The notes beneath the pieces were generated by a model. The model saw only the letters and a program-made list of their open reading frames with translations. It was not told the origin of the DNA and searched no databases. Positions 8,390 to 18,010 of a DNA stretch of 64,000 nucleotides are shown in pieces (the stretch's first letter is position 1; every line of letters begins with the position of its first letter). The stretch spans positions 47,010 to 111,009 of the forward strand of contig NZ_FOMI01000006.1 of assembly GCF_900112595.1 (NCBI RefSeq), written 5' to 3'. Made by a program: the position numbers and the translations under genes. The DNA comes from Algibacter pectinivorans. GTDB taxonomy: Bacteria > Bacteroidota > Bacteroidia > Flavobacteriales > Flavobacteriaceae.

Positions 8390-9568
8390 ATGAGTCAAGA
8401 AGTTTCAAAACGATACGCACAACGTGGTGTTTCGGCATCAAAAGAAGATGTTCACAATGCTATTAAAAATATAGATAAAGGATTATTTCCTAAGGCATTC
8501 TGTAAAATAGTTCCAGATTATTTAACCAACGATGATGATTATTGCTTAATCATGCATGCCGATGGTGCTGGTACAAAATCGTCTTTAGCCTATATGTACT
8601 GGAAAGAAACTGGCGATGTGTCGGTTTGGAAAGGTATTGCTCAAGATGCATTAATTATGAATATTGACGATTTACTTTGTGTAGGCGCAACAGATAACAT
8701 TATGCTATCGTCCACCATTGGAAGAAATAAAAATTTAATTCCTGGCGAAGTGCTTTCGGCTATTATAAATGGAACAGAAGAGCTGCTTGCCGATTTAAAA
8801 TCCTTTGGTGTAACCATTCATTCTACAGGAGGCGAAACTGCCGATGTTGGCGATTTAGTGCGAACTATTATTGTAGATTCTACAGTAACTGCAAGAATGA
8901 AACGTACCGATGTTATTGATAATGCCAATATTAAAGCTGGCGATGTTATTGTTGGTTTAGAAAGTTTTGGTCAAGCCTCTTACGAAAAAGCATATAATGG
9001 TGGTATGGGAAGTAACGGATTAACTTCTGCCCGCCACGATGTGTTTAGTAAATATTTAGCCGAAAAATACCCGGAAAGTTTTGATGCTTCGGTGCCTGAA
9101 GATTTGGTGTATTCTGGAGGTGTTAAATTAACCGATACAGTTGAAAACGCACCTATTGATGCTGGTAAACTAGTATTATCGCCAACAAGAACCTATGCCC
9201 CAATTATAAAGAGAATATTATCAGAGTATAATAGCGATATCATACATGGTATGGTGCATTGCTCGGGAGGAGCGCAAACTAAAATTCTTCACTTTGTTGA
9301 TGAGTTTCATATTGTAAAGGATAACATGTTTCCAATTCCGCCATTATTCAAATTAATACAAGAACAATCTAAAACCGATTGGAAAGAAATGTACCAGGTG
9401 TTTAATTGCGGACACCGTATGGAGTTATATGTTTCGCCAGAAGTAGCCAATAGTATTATCGAAATTTCAAAATCATTTAACGTAAATGCTCAAATAATTG
9501 GTAGGGTAGAAGCTTCAAAAAATAAACAGCTTACAATAAAATCGGAGTTTGGGGAGTTTAAGTATTAA
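8390..9568 (+). CDS. purM: Phosphoribosylformylglycinamidine cyclo-ligase (AIR synthetase)
   Basis: This 392-aa protein is of the Bacteroidota PurM type, somewhat longer than the ~345-aa E. coli enzyme. Recognisable segments are RYAQRGVSASKEDVHNAI at the start, HADGAGTKSSLAYMYW (nucleotide-binding loop), MNIDDLLCVGA, STGGETADVGDLVRTI and GMVHCSGGAQTKI. It closes the imidazole ring of FGAM with ATP to give aminoimidazole ribotide, step five of purine synthesis. It stands alone rather than in a pur operon; the next gene (DUF3078) is 71 bp downstream on the same strand. Confidence 0.93.
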   Translation: MSQEVSKRYAQRGVSASKEDVHNAIKNIDKGLFPKAFCKIVPDYLTNDDDYCLIMHADGAGTKSSLAYMYWKETGDVSVWKGIAQDALIMNIDDLLCVGATDNIMLSSTIGRNKNLIPGEVLSAIINGTEELLADLKSFGVTIHSTGGETADVGDLVRTIIVDSTVTARMKRTDVIDNANIKAGDVIVGLESFGQASYEKAYNGGMGSNGLTSARHDVFSKYLAEKYPESFDASVPEDLVYSGGVKLTDTVENAPIDAGKLVLSPTRTYAPIIKRILSEYNSDIIHGMVHCSGGAQTKILHFVDEFHIVKDNMFPIPPLFKLIQEQSKTDWKEMYQVFNCGHRMELYVSPEVANSIIEISKSFNVNAQIIGRVEASKNKQLTIKSEFGEFKY

Positions 9569-9639
9569 AATTATTCGATTTTAGTCAATTACGGAATAGT
9601 TTTTGATGTTAAAATAAATTTAATGCTAACCCAACAACA

Positions 9640-10602
9640 ATGAAGTATTTATTAGTTATTTTAATTACGCTCTGTTTTCAGTTTTCAAATGCACAACCAG
9701 ATTCTCTTTTTATAAAAGAAAAAAAGGTTAAATATGTAGGCCCACAATGGAAACAAGAAAATAAAGGTACAGTGGATATTAATCAAGTCTCATTTACAAA
9801 TTGGAATTCTGGTGGTAGTACATCCATTTCGGGATTGTTAGGTTTGATGTCGTCATTAAACTATTCAGATAAATTCTTCAACTGGAAAAATAACGTTAAC
9901 ATTCGTTACGGTATAAATAAGCAAGAGGCAAGAGAAACTAGAAAAACCGATGATTTATTTGAGGTGAATTCTAATTTAGGGTATAACCCTAACGATGGTA
10001 TTTCAAACTGGTTTTACTCTGCACGTCTTAATTTTAGAACTCAGCTAACCAATGGTTTTAATTATCCTAACAAAAAAGATCCTATTTCTAGATTGCTAGC
10101 TCCAGGATATTTGTTTTTTGGTGGGGGCATGGAGTACGGTAAAAATATCGATAAATTATCGTTTTACTTTTCGCCAATTACTTTAAAAGCTACATTTGTT
10201 TTGGATGAAGATTTAGCAAACGCAGGGTCTTTTGGTGTTAAACCAGCAATTCTCGATGCCGAAGGTAATGTTATTGTTCCAGGAGATAAGGTTAGAAAAG
10301 AAGTTGGTGTTTTAGTTACCAATAGCTATGAGATGGAAATTATAGAAAATATTAATGTAAAAAACCAAGTAAGTTTATACTCTGATTATATTAATAATTT
10401 TGGAAACGTAGATTTAGACTGGCGAATAGATTTCGATTTTAAAGTAAATTCTTTTGTAAGAGCAACGTTAGGTTCGCATATTAGATATGATGACGATGTT
10501 AAAACTCAAGTACCAACAGAAATTGAAGGTGAGTTTGACGAGGCTGGTGCAAAAGTGCAATGGAAACAATTTTTAGGTGTTGGTTTTGCTGTAGATTTTT
10601 AG
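9640..10602 (+). CDS. DUF3078 outer-membrane beta-barrel protein
   Basis: The 320-aa product has an 18-residue signal peptide ending SNAQ. The mature part has the DUF3078 hallmark (VDINQVSFTNWNSGG) and amphipathic strands with alternating hydrophobic and polar residues up to the terminal aromatic (GVGFAVDF), as expected for an outer-membrane barrel. DUF3078 proteins are widespread in Bacteroidota, usually single-copy, and have no established function. It follows purM by 71 bp and may share its transcript. Confidence 0.85.
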   Translation: MKYLLVILITLCFQFSNAQPDSLFIKEKKVKYVGPQWKQENKGTVDINQVSFTNWNSGGSTSISGLLGLMSSLNYSDKFFNWKNNVNIRYGINKQEARETRKTDDLFEVNSNLGYNPNDGISNWFYSARLNFRTQLTNGFNYPNKKDPISRLLAPGYLFFGGGMEYGKNIDKLSFYFSPITLKATFVLDEDLANAGSFGVKPAILDAEGNVIVPGDKVRKEVGVLVTNSYEMEIIENINVKNQVSLYSDYINNFGNVDLDWRIDFDFKVNSFVRATLGSHIRYDDDVKTQVPTEIEGEFDEAGAKVQWKQFLGVGFAVDF

Positions 10603-10656
10603 AGCCTTTATAGGTGTTTTAAGCTATAAATTAAGTCAATTTAATGGTTGTGTAAA

Positions 10657-11010
10657 TTAAATATAGCATTTAATTACTAGTAAAAAACTACAGGTTAAAA
10701 TACAGTCTATTAAATAAAGATGCATCACTAATTTTAAATTAGAAACACCAACCATTTTATAGAATCCTATTCTTTTTCGCATATTTATATCATTAATAAT
10801 CCAGTAATAAATTAGCATTAAAAAGAGTTTAGTTAAAAGTGCAGGTATAATTTTAGGTATTACTGCGGTAAGGATTATAGTAGCCAAAAAAGACCATGTG
10901 GCCAACGCTTTGTAATATATTAATATGGCTTTAAATTGGTGTAGCATACCGCAAATAACGTTTGTGATACTAAATATATTTTTCAAAGTGGTAAAGAAAT
11001 TTTTAATCAT
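10657..11010 (-). CDS. Hypothetical membrane protein
   Basis: About 117 aa from the preferred start (MIKNFFTTLKNIF at 11010; an upstream ATG at 11046 would place the start only 14 bp from prfA). Three hydrophobic helices are evident: AIL...YKALATWSFLATIILT, LLTKLFLMLIYYWII and LYLIDCILTCSFLLV. A charged loop MRKRIGFYKMVGVSNLKL separates the last two; it resembles the RKxxxYxNxGISxxKL loop seen in flavobacterial membrane proteins adjoining ABC ATPases, but no ATPase is adjacent. Function not recognised. It is divergent from prfA and convergent with the DUF3078 gene. Confidence 0.55.
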   Translation of the reverse strand: MIKNFFTTLKNIFSITNVICGMLHQFKAILIYYKALATWSFLATIILTAVIPKIIPALLTKLFLMLIYYWIINDINMRKRIGFYKMVGVSNLKLVMHLYLIDCILTCSFLLVIKCYI

Positions 11011-11059
11011 GATAAATTCATAAATTATCGTATTTTTGATATCCAATTAAAAAAGGCAG

Positions 11060-12136
11060 ATGTTAGAGAAATTACAAATAGTAAAACAGCGTTTTGATGA
11101 GGTTAGCGATTTAATAATTCAACCCGATATTATTACCGACCAAAAACGTTATGTAGCGCTAAATAGAGAGTACAAAGACTTACGTATCCTAATGGATAAA
11201 CGTGAAGAATATATAGAGCTTACCAATAATTTGGCCGAGGCCGAAGAAATTATTGCCGATGGTAGTGATGCAGAAATGGTGGATATGGCCAAAATGCAAT
11301 ATGAAGAAGCTAAAGCGGGTATTCCTGCTCTGGAAGAAGAAATAAAAGTACTTTTAATCCCTAAAGATCCAGAGGATTCTAAAAATGCGGTTGTAGAATT
11401 ACGTGCAGGAACAGGTGGAGATGAAGCCAGTATTTTTGCAGGCGATTTGTTTAGAATGTATACCAAGTACTGCGAAGGTAGAGGTTGGCGTGTAGATACT
11501 GTCGATTTTAGTGAAGGTACAAATGGCGGATTTAAAGAAATTCAGTTTGAAGTTTCGGGCGAAGATGTTTATGGGACCTTAAAGTTTGAAGCTGGTGTGC
11601 ACCGTGTACAACGTGTGCCTCAAACAGAAACTCAAGGTCGTGTGCATACTAGTGCCGCAACGGTAATGGTTTTCCCCGAAGCCGAAGAGTTTGATGTAGA
11701 AATAAACCCAAAAGATGTAAGAATCGATTTTTTCTGTTCTTCTGGTCCTGGTGGGCAATCTGTAAATACGACCTATTCGGCTGTGCGTTTAACACACGTA
11801 CCAACGGGCTTAGTAGCGCAATGTCAAGATCAAAAATCGCAGCATAAAAATAAAGAAAAAGCCTTTAAAGTTTTACGCTCGCGTTTATACGATTTGGAGC
11901 TAGCCAAAAAAATGGAAGAAGATGCAGCCCTTCGTGGAACCATGGTTACAAGTGGCGATAGAAGTGCAAAAATTAGAACATACAATTACCCACAAGGTCG
12001 TGTTACAGATCATAGAATTGGTTTAACGCTTTACGATTTATCGAACATTGTTAATGGCGATATCCAAAAAATTATAGACGAATTACAATTAGCCGAAAAT
12101 ACCGAGAAGTTAAAAGCTAATACAGATGTGATATAG
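11060..12136 (+). CDS. prfA: Peptide chain release factor 1
   Basis: This 358-aa class I release factor reads UAA and UAG and triggers peptidyl-tRNA hydrolysis. The catalytic loop [11 protein letters not shown] (GGQ) is present. The anticodon-like tripeptide is PQT in [15 protein letters not shown] where E. coli has PAT; this fits the PxT pattern. The N-terminal coiled domain (residues ~1-100) is intact. The length is standard and there is no programmed frameshift, which is a prfB feature. pyrF follows 94 bp downstream. Confidence 0.96.
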   Translation: MLEKLQIVKQRFDEVSDLIIQPDIITDQKRYVALNREYKDLRILMDKREEYIELTNNLAEAEEIIADGSDAEMVDMAKMQYEEAKAGIPALEEEIKVLLIPKDPEDSKNAVVELRAGTGGDEASIFAGDLFRMYTKYCEGRGWRVDTVDFSEGTNGGFKEIQFEVSGEDVYGTLKFEAGVHRVQRVPQTETQGRVHTSAATVMVFPEAEEFDVEINPKDVRIDFFCSSGPGGQSVNTTYSAVRLTHVPTGLVAQCQDQKSQHKNKEKAFKVLRSRLYDLELAKKMEEDAALRGTMVTSGDRSAKIRTYNYPQGRVTDHRIGLTLYDLSNIVNGDIQKIIDELQLAENTEKLKANTDVI

Positions 12137-12230
12137 CTTGTGGTTCCTGCTTAAACGGGAATGCATTGCGGTATAAATCTTAATATATAAGAAGCCTGTT
12201 TACACACGGGGAAGCCAAATACTTTTTAAA

Positions 12231-13043
12231 GTGACAACAAACCAACTAGTCGAGCAAATAAAACAGAAGAAATCCTTTCTATGTATTGGGTTAGATGTAG
12301 ATTTAAATAAAATACCGCAATATCTTTTAAAGGAAGCAGATCCTATTTTTGCTTTCAATAAAGCTATTATTGATGCAACACATCATTTGTGTGTAGCCTA
12401 TAAACCTAATACCGCTTTTTACGAGGCTTATGGCATAAAAGGGTGGCAAGCTTTAGAGAAAACAATTAATTATATTAACGAAAAGTACCCAGAAATATTT
12501 ACAATTGCTGATGCCAAACGAGGTGATATTGGCAATACAAGCACCATGTATGCTAAAGCTTTTTTTGAGGATTTAGCGTTCGATTCTGTTACAGTGGCAC
12601 CGTATATGGGTAAAGATTCGGTAGAACCGTTTTTAGCTTTCAGCGATAAGCATACCATTATGTTGGCCTTAACATCCAATGCGGGTGCATTCGATTTTCA
12701 AACTAAAGAAATTGATGGTAAAGAGGTGTACAAACATGTTTTAGAAACCTCAAAATCATGGAAAAACGCACAGAATTTAATGTATGTAGTAGGCGCTACA
12801 AAGGCAGAATACTTAGCCGATATTAGAAATATTATTCCAGATAGTTTTCTTTTAGTTCCTGGTGTTGGCGCTCAAGGCGGAAATTTGCAAGACGTATGTA
12901 AATACGGAATGAATGATAACGTAGGCTTGCTAATTAACTCATCGAGAGGTATTATTTATGCTTCAAACCAAGATGATTTTGCTCAAATGGCAGCCCGTAA
13001 AGCTGAAGCACTGCAAAAAGAAATGGCTTTGATTTTAGGATAG
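12231..13043 (+). CDS. pyrF: Orotidine 5'-phosphate decarboxylase (type 2)
   Basis: This 270-aa product is the longer PyrF subfamily found in Bacteroidota, actinobacteria and others. It decarboxylates OMP to UMP, the last step of pyrimidine synthesis. Family landmarks are [52 protein letters not shown] (catalytic D-x-K-x-x-D), and VPGVGAQGG. The start is GTG at 12231; no in-frame ATG upstream fits. It follows prfA on the same strand. Confidence 0.95.
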   Translation: MTTNQLVEQIKQKKSFLCIGLDVDLNKIPQYLLKEADPIFAFNKAIIDATHHLCVAYKPNTAFYEAYGIKGWQALEKTINYINEKYPEIFTIADAKRGDIGNTSTMYAKAFFEDLAFDSVTVAPYMGKDSVEPFLAFSDKHTIMLALTSNAGAFDFQTKEIDGKEVYKHVLETSKSWKNAQNLMYVVGATKAEYLADIRNIIPDSFLLVPGVGAQGGNLQDVCKYGMNDNVGLLINSSRGIIYASNQDDFAQMAARKAEALQKEMALILG

Positions 13044-13128
13044 TAAGCCTATTTCTATATTAATTCCAGTGGCTTTGCGATAAAAAAACCGAAATTATTT
13101 TAAGTAATTAATTTTAATCTTTATCATT

Positions 13129-13146
13129 CCTGAGTCCTCAGGACTC
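13129..13146 (+). promoter_or_regulatory. Palindrome next to the start of the metal-receptor gene
   Basis: GAGTCCT-C-AGGACTC (13132-13146) is a perfect 7-bp inverted repeat, and CCTGA/TCAGG overlaps it (13129-13142). It ends five bases before the ATG at 13152, so a hairpin here would cover the ribosome entry site. It may be a regulator or a fragment of a repeat. Confidence 0.4.
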
Positions 13147-13151
13147 CATCT

Positions 13152-13958
13152 ATGGAACTTGTAGATCAAATCAACAGAACTATTTATTTTAAAGACACGC
13201 CTAAGCGCATTATATCTTTAGTGCCAAGTCAAACAGAATTACTTTGCGATTTGGGTCTTGAACCCTATTTAGTGGGCGTTACAAAATTTTGTGTGCATCC
13301 GCATCATATTAAAACTAAAGTTGCTGTGGTTGGTGGCACTAAGCAAATTCAAATAGAAAAAATTAAGACACTTAAGCCAGATCTTATTCTTTGTAATAAA
13401 GAAGAAAATACTAAGGCTATTGTAGAAGCTTGCCAATTAATTTGTACCGTTCATGTATCCGATATTTTTAATGTTGAAGATAGCTTAGCACTCATTAAGC
13501 AGTACGGTGTCATATTTAATAAAATGCAAGAAGCACTTTCAATATCCAATAACATTGAAAGTGAAATGGAAAGTTTCAACGTATTTATGCAAAATAAACC
13601 CGTTTTAAAAGCGGTTTATTTTATTTGGAAAAAACCGTGGATGGTTGCAGCAAATAATACGTTTATAGATTATTTACTTAATCTTAATCATTTTGAAAAT
13701 GTGTTCGCATCAAAAATGCGATACCCAGAAATTGATATTTTAGACCCTGCAACAAATGAAAACGTAGACCTTGTTTTACTTTCATCTGAACCTTTTCCGT
13801 TTAAAGAAACGCATAAAGAGGAGTTGCAAGAAAATTATCCTAACGCCAAAATTGTTTTAGTTGATGGCGAAATGTTTTCTTGGTATGGTTCTAGACTTAC
13901 AAAAGCGTTTACTTATTTTAAATCGCTCCGTTTAAGTCTTCAGAATATTGCACTTTAG
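13152..13958 (+). CDS. Helical-backbone metal receptor (BtuF/TroA-like), no signal peptide
   Basis: The 268-aa protein matches type-III periplasmic binding proteins for vitamin B12, heme or siderophores: KRIISLVPSQTELLCDLGL, VGVTKFCVHP, VGGTKQIQIEKIKTLKPDLIL, then a long backbone helix, KPVLKAVYFIWKKPWMVA and a C-terminal lobe. Classical members are exported, but this one starts directly with MELVDQINRTIYF and has no signal peptide or lipobox, so it is probably cytoplasmic. Related cytoplasmic forms are common in Bacteroidota and their ligand is unknown. No ABC permease or ATPase is adjacent. Confidence 0.8.
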   Translation: MELVDQINRTIYFKDTPKRIISLVPSQTELLCDLGLEPYLVGVTKFCVHPHHIKTKVAVVGGTKQIQIEKIKTLKPDLILCNKEENTKAIVEACQLICTVHVSDIFNVEDSLALIKQYGVIFNKMQEALSISNNIESEMESFNVFMQNKPVLKAVYFIWKKPWMVAANNTFIDYLLNLNHFENVFASKMRYPEIDILDPATNENVDLVLLSSEPFPFKETHKEELQENYPNAKIVLVDGEMFSWYGSRLTKAFTYFKSLRLSLQNIAL

Positions 13959-14149
13959 TAGTATCATCTACAAAATTTGCTATTCGTCTTTCTATGTCTT
14001 TTAAGTTTATTGCTTTACTTAAGTTTGGCTTTATTTTACCAACTCTACAAAATTGTGTGTTCATATCTAATGTTCTTTTATATAAAGTACGTGTAAATGA
14101 AGCTTTTAGATGTTATTGGTACGTTAAAAAAACTTTAAAATAAAACAAA

Positions 14150-14178
14150 AAAAACGAATACAATGTACTCGTTTTTTA
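14150..14178. terminator. Bidirectional terminator between convergent genes
   Basis: ACGAATAC / GTACTCGT (14154-14161 and 14165-14172) pair with one G-T wobble around a 3-nt loop, with A8 on the left and T6 on the right. It can serve both the receptor gene and the DUF4197 gene. Confidence 0.75.
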
Positions 14179-14199
14179 ATCAATTATTTTTTTTAAAAT

Positions 14200-14904
14200 T
14201 TAGTCTTGTAAAGCAAATACGGTCTTCAATAAATCTGTAGTTCTAGACGATACTTTTGTTCTAATATCATTTTCTTCAACAGCAATCATAGTAAAAACAC
14301 CTTTTAAAGCTTCTCCAGTTACATAATCCGTTAAATCTGGATTTACGTTGTTTGTAAATGGAATGCTATTGTATTTGTTAATTAAATTAGACCAAATCTT
14401 GTCGGCACCAACTTTGCTAAAAGAGTTTTTAATTACCGGGTTGAATTTAGTATAAAGCGCCTCTTGAGTTTTTGATGTTAAAAATTGCGTAGCGGCATCA
14501 TTATCGCCTAATAAAATATTTTTTGCATCATCAAACGTTATGCTTTTTACAGCATCAACAAAGATTGGAGTCGATTCTTTTACGGCATCTTCAGCAGCTC
14601 TATTTAATACTTTTAAACCTTCATCGGCTAAATTACTTAGTCCTATATCACGTAATGCTTTATCTACTTTGGCTAATTCTTCTGGCAATAAAATTTTAAC
14701 TAGGTCGTTTTTAAAGAAACCGTCTGTTTGTGTAAGTTTGGTAACTTGTTTATCTATACCTAAATCTAATGCTTGTCTTAAACCAGAGGCTATTTCGGTA
14801 TTACCAATTGTTCCGCTTTGTGGTAATTGGTTAACAACTTGTTGTAATTCTGCACAAGCAGTGAAATTAAGTACTAAAATAACAGCTAAAATTTTACGTA
14901 TCAT
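14200..14904 (-). CDS. DUF4197 lipoprotein
   Basis: A 234-aa protein with an N-terminal lipoprotein signal (ILAVILVLNFTAC, lipobox cysteine at residue 17). The mature region is helical and matches the DUF4197 layout: SGLRQALDLGIDKQVTKL near the start, LADEGLKVLNRAAEDAV, a central DDAKNILLGDNDAATQF, and LTDYVTGEALKGVFTMIAVEE near the end. Function is unknown; a periplasmic or outer-membrane-anchored location is expected. It is monocistronic with its own terminator. Confidence 0.88.
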   Translation of the reverse strand: MIRKILAVILVLNFTACAELQQVVNQLPQSGTIGNTEIASGLRQALDLGIDKQVTKLTQTDGFFKNDLVKILLPEELAKVDKALRDIGLSNLADEGLKVLNRAAEDAVKESTPIFVDAVKSITFDDAKNILLGDNDAATQFLTSKTQEALYTKFNPVIKNSFSKVGADKIWSNLINKYNSIPFTNNVNPDLTDYVTGEALKGVFTMIAVEENDIRTKVSSRTTDLLKTVFALQD

Positions 14905-15025
14905 GGTTTTGGGTTTTATATTTGGGCAAATATATATTTTAGTTTTTAAAATATATTTATAATATACTATTTTAGCATAATATTTGCAATGTTTATAGTA
15001 CTATAGCATTAAGTCACCTCTAAAA

Positions 15026-16159
15026 ATGAAATTTAATAAAATCGCGCTTAGTTTTTTATTTTTATTATGTACCACTCTTTGTTTTGGGCAAATAAATATT
15101 TCGGAACAAATACAGCCTTCTTCATTAGCTAAACAAGATGCTAATGCTTTATATTTTGTAGATTTTTGGGCTACATGGTGCGGACCATGTATTCATGTGT
15201 CTAAATATCTAGAATCCCTACAAGAGCAGTACCCAAATAATTTTTATGTGGTATCCTTAACTAAGGAAAGTCCAGATATTGTAGATCGTTTTATGAAAAA
15301 GCATAAAATGAATTTAGCAGTAGCTATAGATTATGAAGGTGAAACGTTTAAAAAAAATAATGTACGTAGTTTGCCTTATGGAATTCTTTATAATGCTTAC
15401 GGCGACGAACTTTGGAAAGGGCATCCGGCCGATTTAAAAGGCTATCAAATTGGTGGTTTTTTAAATAAGAACAAAAAAACAATTCCGGTGTCCGAGATGA
15501 TTAAGCTGCATGAGTATGAGAAATTTGTTGTTGTAGAAGAGGAAATTCAGGAAGACGAACTTATTATTACCAATTTAAATTTTGTTGAAGATAATAGTGA
15601 ATTACGTACCAGTAAACATAAATCTTATTTAGAGCTTAAAGGGGACCTAAAAGGGATACTTGCTTATACTTTAAATAGCCATAGAAATCAAATTGAAATT
15701 CCAGACGAATTAAATAAATCTTACGAAATTCGATTTAAACTGGATTCTCGTGCTTATTTTGAGCAAACTAAAATGCTTTTAAAGAAATTGAAACTAAAGA
15801 AAACGGACGCCGAATTAGAAGGCGAGGTTATTGTGTTCGATATTAAAGACCCTCGTTTTTGGGGAGATAATGAAATTGATTGGGGACCAGATACTCCTAA
15901 GTTTTTAATTGGAGATTCCGAAATTAAGGCTGATGGTGTAAGTTTAGAAGAAGTAAAGTACAAACTTATTAATCTGTTAGATACGCCTATCGTTTTACAA
16001 TACGAGAATATTGATGTAAAACTTGTGCATGATTGGGATATACACTACAAATATTTCGATTTAATGGTTTCCGGAATGTGGGATAGTTATGGTATTGATG
16101 TTGCTAAGAAAAACATTAAATATCCTAAGTATGTAATAGCTAAAAGAGGTTTCTTTTAA
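15026..16159 (+). CDS. Secreted thioredoxin-like protein with extra C-terminal domain
   Basis: The 377-aa product has a signal peptide (residues 1-21, LCTTLCFGQ). A thioredoxin fold spans about residues 30-150, with the redox motif WCGPC at residues 51-55 and a cis-proline region VRSLPYGIL. About 220 further residues match no family I recognise; they contain WGDNEIDWGPD and two stretches resembling DUF3738-type dipeptide units. It probably acts as a periplasmic disulfide oxidoreductase of TlpA type. It diverges from the DUF4197 gene across 121 bp. Confidence 0.8.
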   Translation: MKFNKIALSFLFLLCTTLCFGQINISEQIQPSSLAKQDANALYFVDFWATWCGPCIHVSKYLESLQEQYPNNFYVVSLTKESPDIVDRFMKKHKMNLAVAIDYEGETFKKNNVRSLPYGILYNAYGDELWKGHPADLKGYQIGGFLNKNKKTIPVSEMIKLHEYEKFVVVEEEIQEDELIITNLNFVEDNSELRTSKHKSYLELKGDLKGILAYTLNSHRNQIEIPDELNKSYEIRFKLDSRAYFEQTKMLLKKLKLKKTDAELEGEVIVFDIKDPRFWGDNEIDWGPDTPKFLIGDSEIKADGVSLEEVKYKLINLLDTPIVLQYENIDVKLVHDWDIHYKYFDLMVSGMWDSYGIDVAKKNIKYPKYVIAKRGFF

Positions 16160-16306
16160 TAGTTAAATTACTCATTTAATTTTAATAACAGCATGAGGAA
16201 GAAATTTTAAAATAAAACTTACTTTATTATAAAAAAACATGGCTCATTTTAACTAATCGTTGTTAAAGATCTTGCTTTATCATGTGTATTTATCTTAACT
16301 AGACTT

Positions 16307-17452
16307 TTATAAAATATCGTTACTTAATAATATTGTTTCGTTGTTTATAAATGTGTTAAAATTATCTTGAGACGGGTGTCCAATAAAAGGAACATGAAAA
16401 AACGTAGTCATATCATTTCTCCACACCATAGTATAGGTAATACTGCTACTACGTATAGCTTTGTATAAACTTTGTGTCCACCAATCATGCTCTACTACAT
16501 TCCTTAAGCCTGTTTCTGTAAGGGCAAAAAGCATATTTTTGTCGGTAGCTATGTTCTCGACAATTTTTAAGTTTCTACGGATACTCGATAAAAAATTTCC
16601 GTTTCTAAAATCATAAACATCAATGCCTAGCATATCAACGTACTGATCACCTGGGTAATTTCTTAAGTACTCTGATGTACTAGTAACAATATTTGGAGCA
16701 TAAACATAAAGTAGGTTATGTACATTAAAATCTTCAGATAGAATTTTAATAGTGTCTTTCCATAATTCTTTGTATTCTGCTGTTGTTCGAAAACCTTCTC
16801 CCCAAAAAAAGAAGTTACCATTCATTTCGTGCCAAGGTCTAAATAAAACAGGTATGGGGCTTCCATTAGAATCTACTAGACTATTTAACAGTCTAGAAAC
16901 GCGTTCAAGACGGTCTATAAAAAGTTCTCTGTATTCTCCATTTTCTAACATTTTAGACACAACATTATTTAAATTACTAGTTCCATCAAAATTAAAATCA
17001 TTTGGGTTTACAAAGTGCCAGCTTATGGTAATGATGCTTCCATTTTCATGAGCTTCAACTACTTTAGTAACAAATTGGTTAATAAAGTCGTCTAGTAAAG
17101 AAGGTCCGGAAAATCTGGTGTCTGGCTGTAAACTTATTAATTCTAGGTCGAAACCTGCAATAGCAGGATGATTACCTGCGACTTCAAAGAAATCTTCTTC
17201 CAATTTATTGGATACAGGGAAATTGTTTCCTGTACCAAAAGGTTGCTGTTGCCCAAACATAATTCCTCTTTGAGTTAGTACCAATAGTTTATTGTATAAC
17301 TCTTTGGCTTCTTGATTTAAATTAGGGTCTGCAAAATTATTTGGAGTAATGAGTTTGGGAGGATTTCTTGTAGCATTTATATCTAATAGGTCATTTGGCC
17401 TACTACAGCCCGAAATAATGGAAATGGTAAATAATAAAAATAATTTCTTCAT
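16307..17452 (-). CDS. Glycoside hydrolase family 26 lipoprotein (beta-mannanase type)
   Basis: This 381-aa protein has a lipobox ending ISGC (Cys16), so it is exported and lipidated. The GH26 (beta/alpha)8 barrel shows FGQQQPFGTG, GFDLELISL, ITISWHFVNP, the acid/base region FRPWHEMNGNFFFWG (Glu209) and the nucleophile strand ALTETG (Glu313). GH26 enzymes are retaining hydrolases acting mainly on beta-1,4-mannans. No SusC/SusD pair or other carbohydrate gene is adjacent, so it is an orphan enzyme rather than part of a utilisation locus. Substrate is inferred from family only. Confidence 0.9.
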   Translation of the reverse strand: MKKLFLLFTISIISGCSRPNDLLDINATRNPPKLITPNNFADPNLNQEAKELYNKLLVLTQRGIMFGQQQPFGTGNNFPVSNKLEEDFFEVAGNHPAIAGFDLELISLQPDTRFSGPSLLDDFINQFVTKVVEAHENGSIITISWHFVNPNDFNFDGTSNLNNVVSKMLENGEYRELFIDRLERVSRLLNSLVDSNGSPIPVLFRPWHEMNGNFFFWGEGFRTTAEYKELWKDTIKILSEDFNVHNLLYVYAPNIVTSTSEYLRNYPGDQYVDMLGIDVYDFRNGNFLSSIRRNLKIVENIATDKNMLFALTETGLRNVVEHDWWTQSLYKAIRSSSITYTMVWRNDMTTFFHVPFIGHPSQDNFNTFINNETILLSNDIL

Positions 17453-17934
17453 TAGGTTTTTGTCTTTCTTGTTATTGTTTACTTACAAGCCAATGAAATT
17501 TTAAAATTATAATTTTAGAGTTTATATAAATGGATTGGATAATTTGGAATATAAATGTTAAACAGGACAATTATTTCCTAGTTATAAATAGGTTAGTTTT
17601 ATAAAAGGTAGCTAAAGTTTTTAATAACAATCTTTGTTTTTTTAATAATTCTCTTTTAGAAGTGTATTTACGGTAAATAAAAAGACCTAGATAGTTGAAT
17701 TTATAACTAAAATAGTTTGCATCGAATTAAAATGGTAATAGTTTTTCTATAGAGTATTAAACTAATAAAATGAATTTTTATATCGCTATATTTTAACGTC
17801 TAGGTATTTTGTTTTCATTTTTTTAAGCAGTGAAATTATTGTTTTACTCCAAATAATGACCTGAGATTATAGGTATTTTTTAATTTACTTTGTTAAAATG
17901 CAATAGTATTCTATATAAGTATATTTATAAAGAA
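17453..17934. other. AT-rich non-coding stretch
   Basis: About 480 bp between the GH26 gene start and the OmpA terminator. It is strongly AT-rich with no credible open frame and no hairpin of note. The GH26 promoter must be here, but no clear element was picked out. Confidence 0.5.
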
Positions 17935-17965
17935 AAGCCTGTGAAATAATTTCACAGGCTTTATA
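17935..17965 (-). terminator. Terminator of the OmpA-family gene
   Basis: Perfect 12-bp stem AAGCCTGTGAAA / TTTCACAGGCTT with a 3-nt loop (17935-17961), 49 bp beyond the OmpA stop. The minus-strand T run is short, so termination may be moderate. Confidence 0.75.
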
Positions 17966-18010
17966 TATTTTAAAAATATCTTTATTGGATATCCTATAGA
18001 AAAACTTGAA

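Noticed and set aside
13918-14064. 48-codon frame on the minus strand (MNTQFCRVGKIKPNLSKAI...)
   Set aside because: Overlaps the 3' end of the metal-receptor gene on the opposite strand and has no context or recognised family; judged chance.
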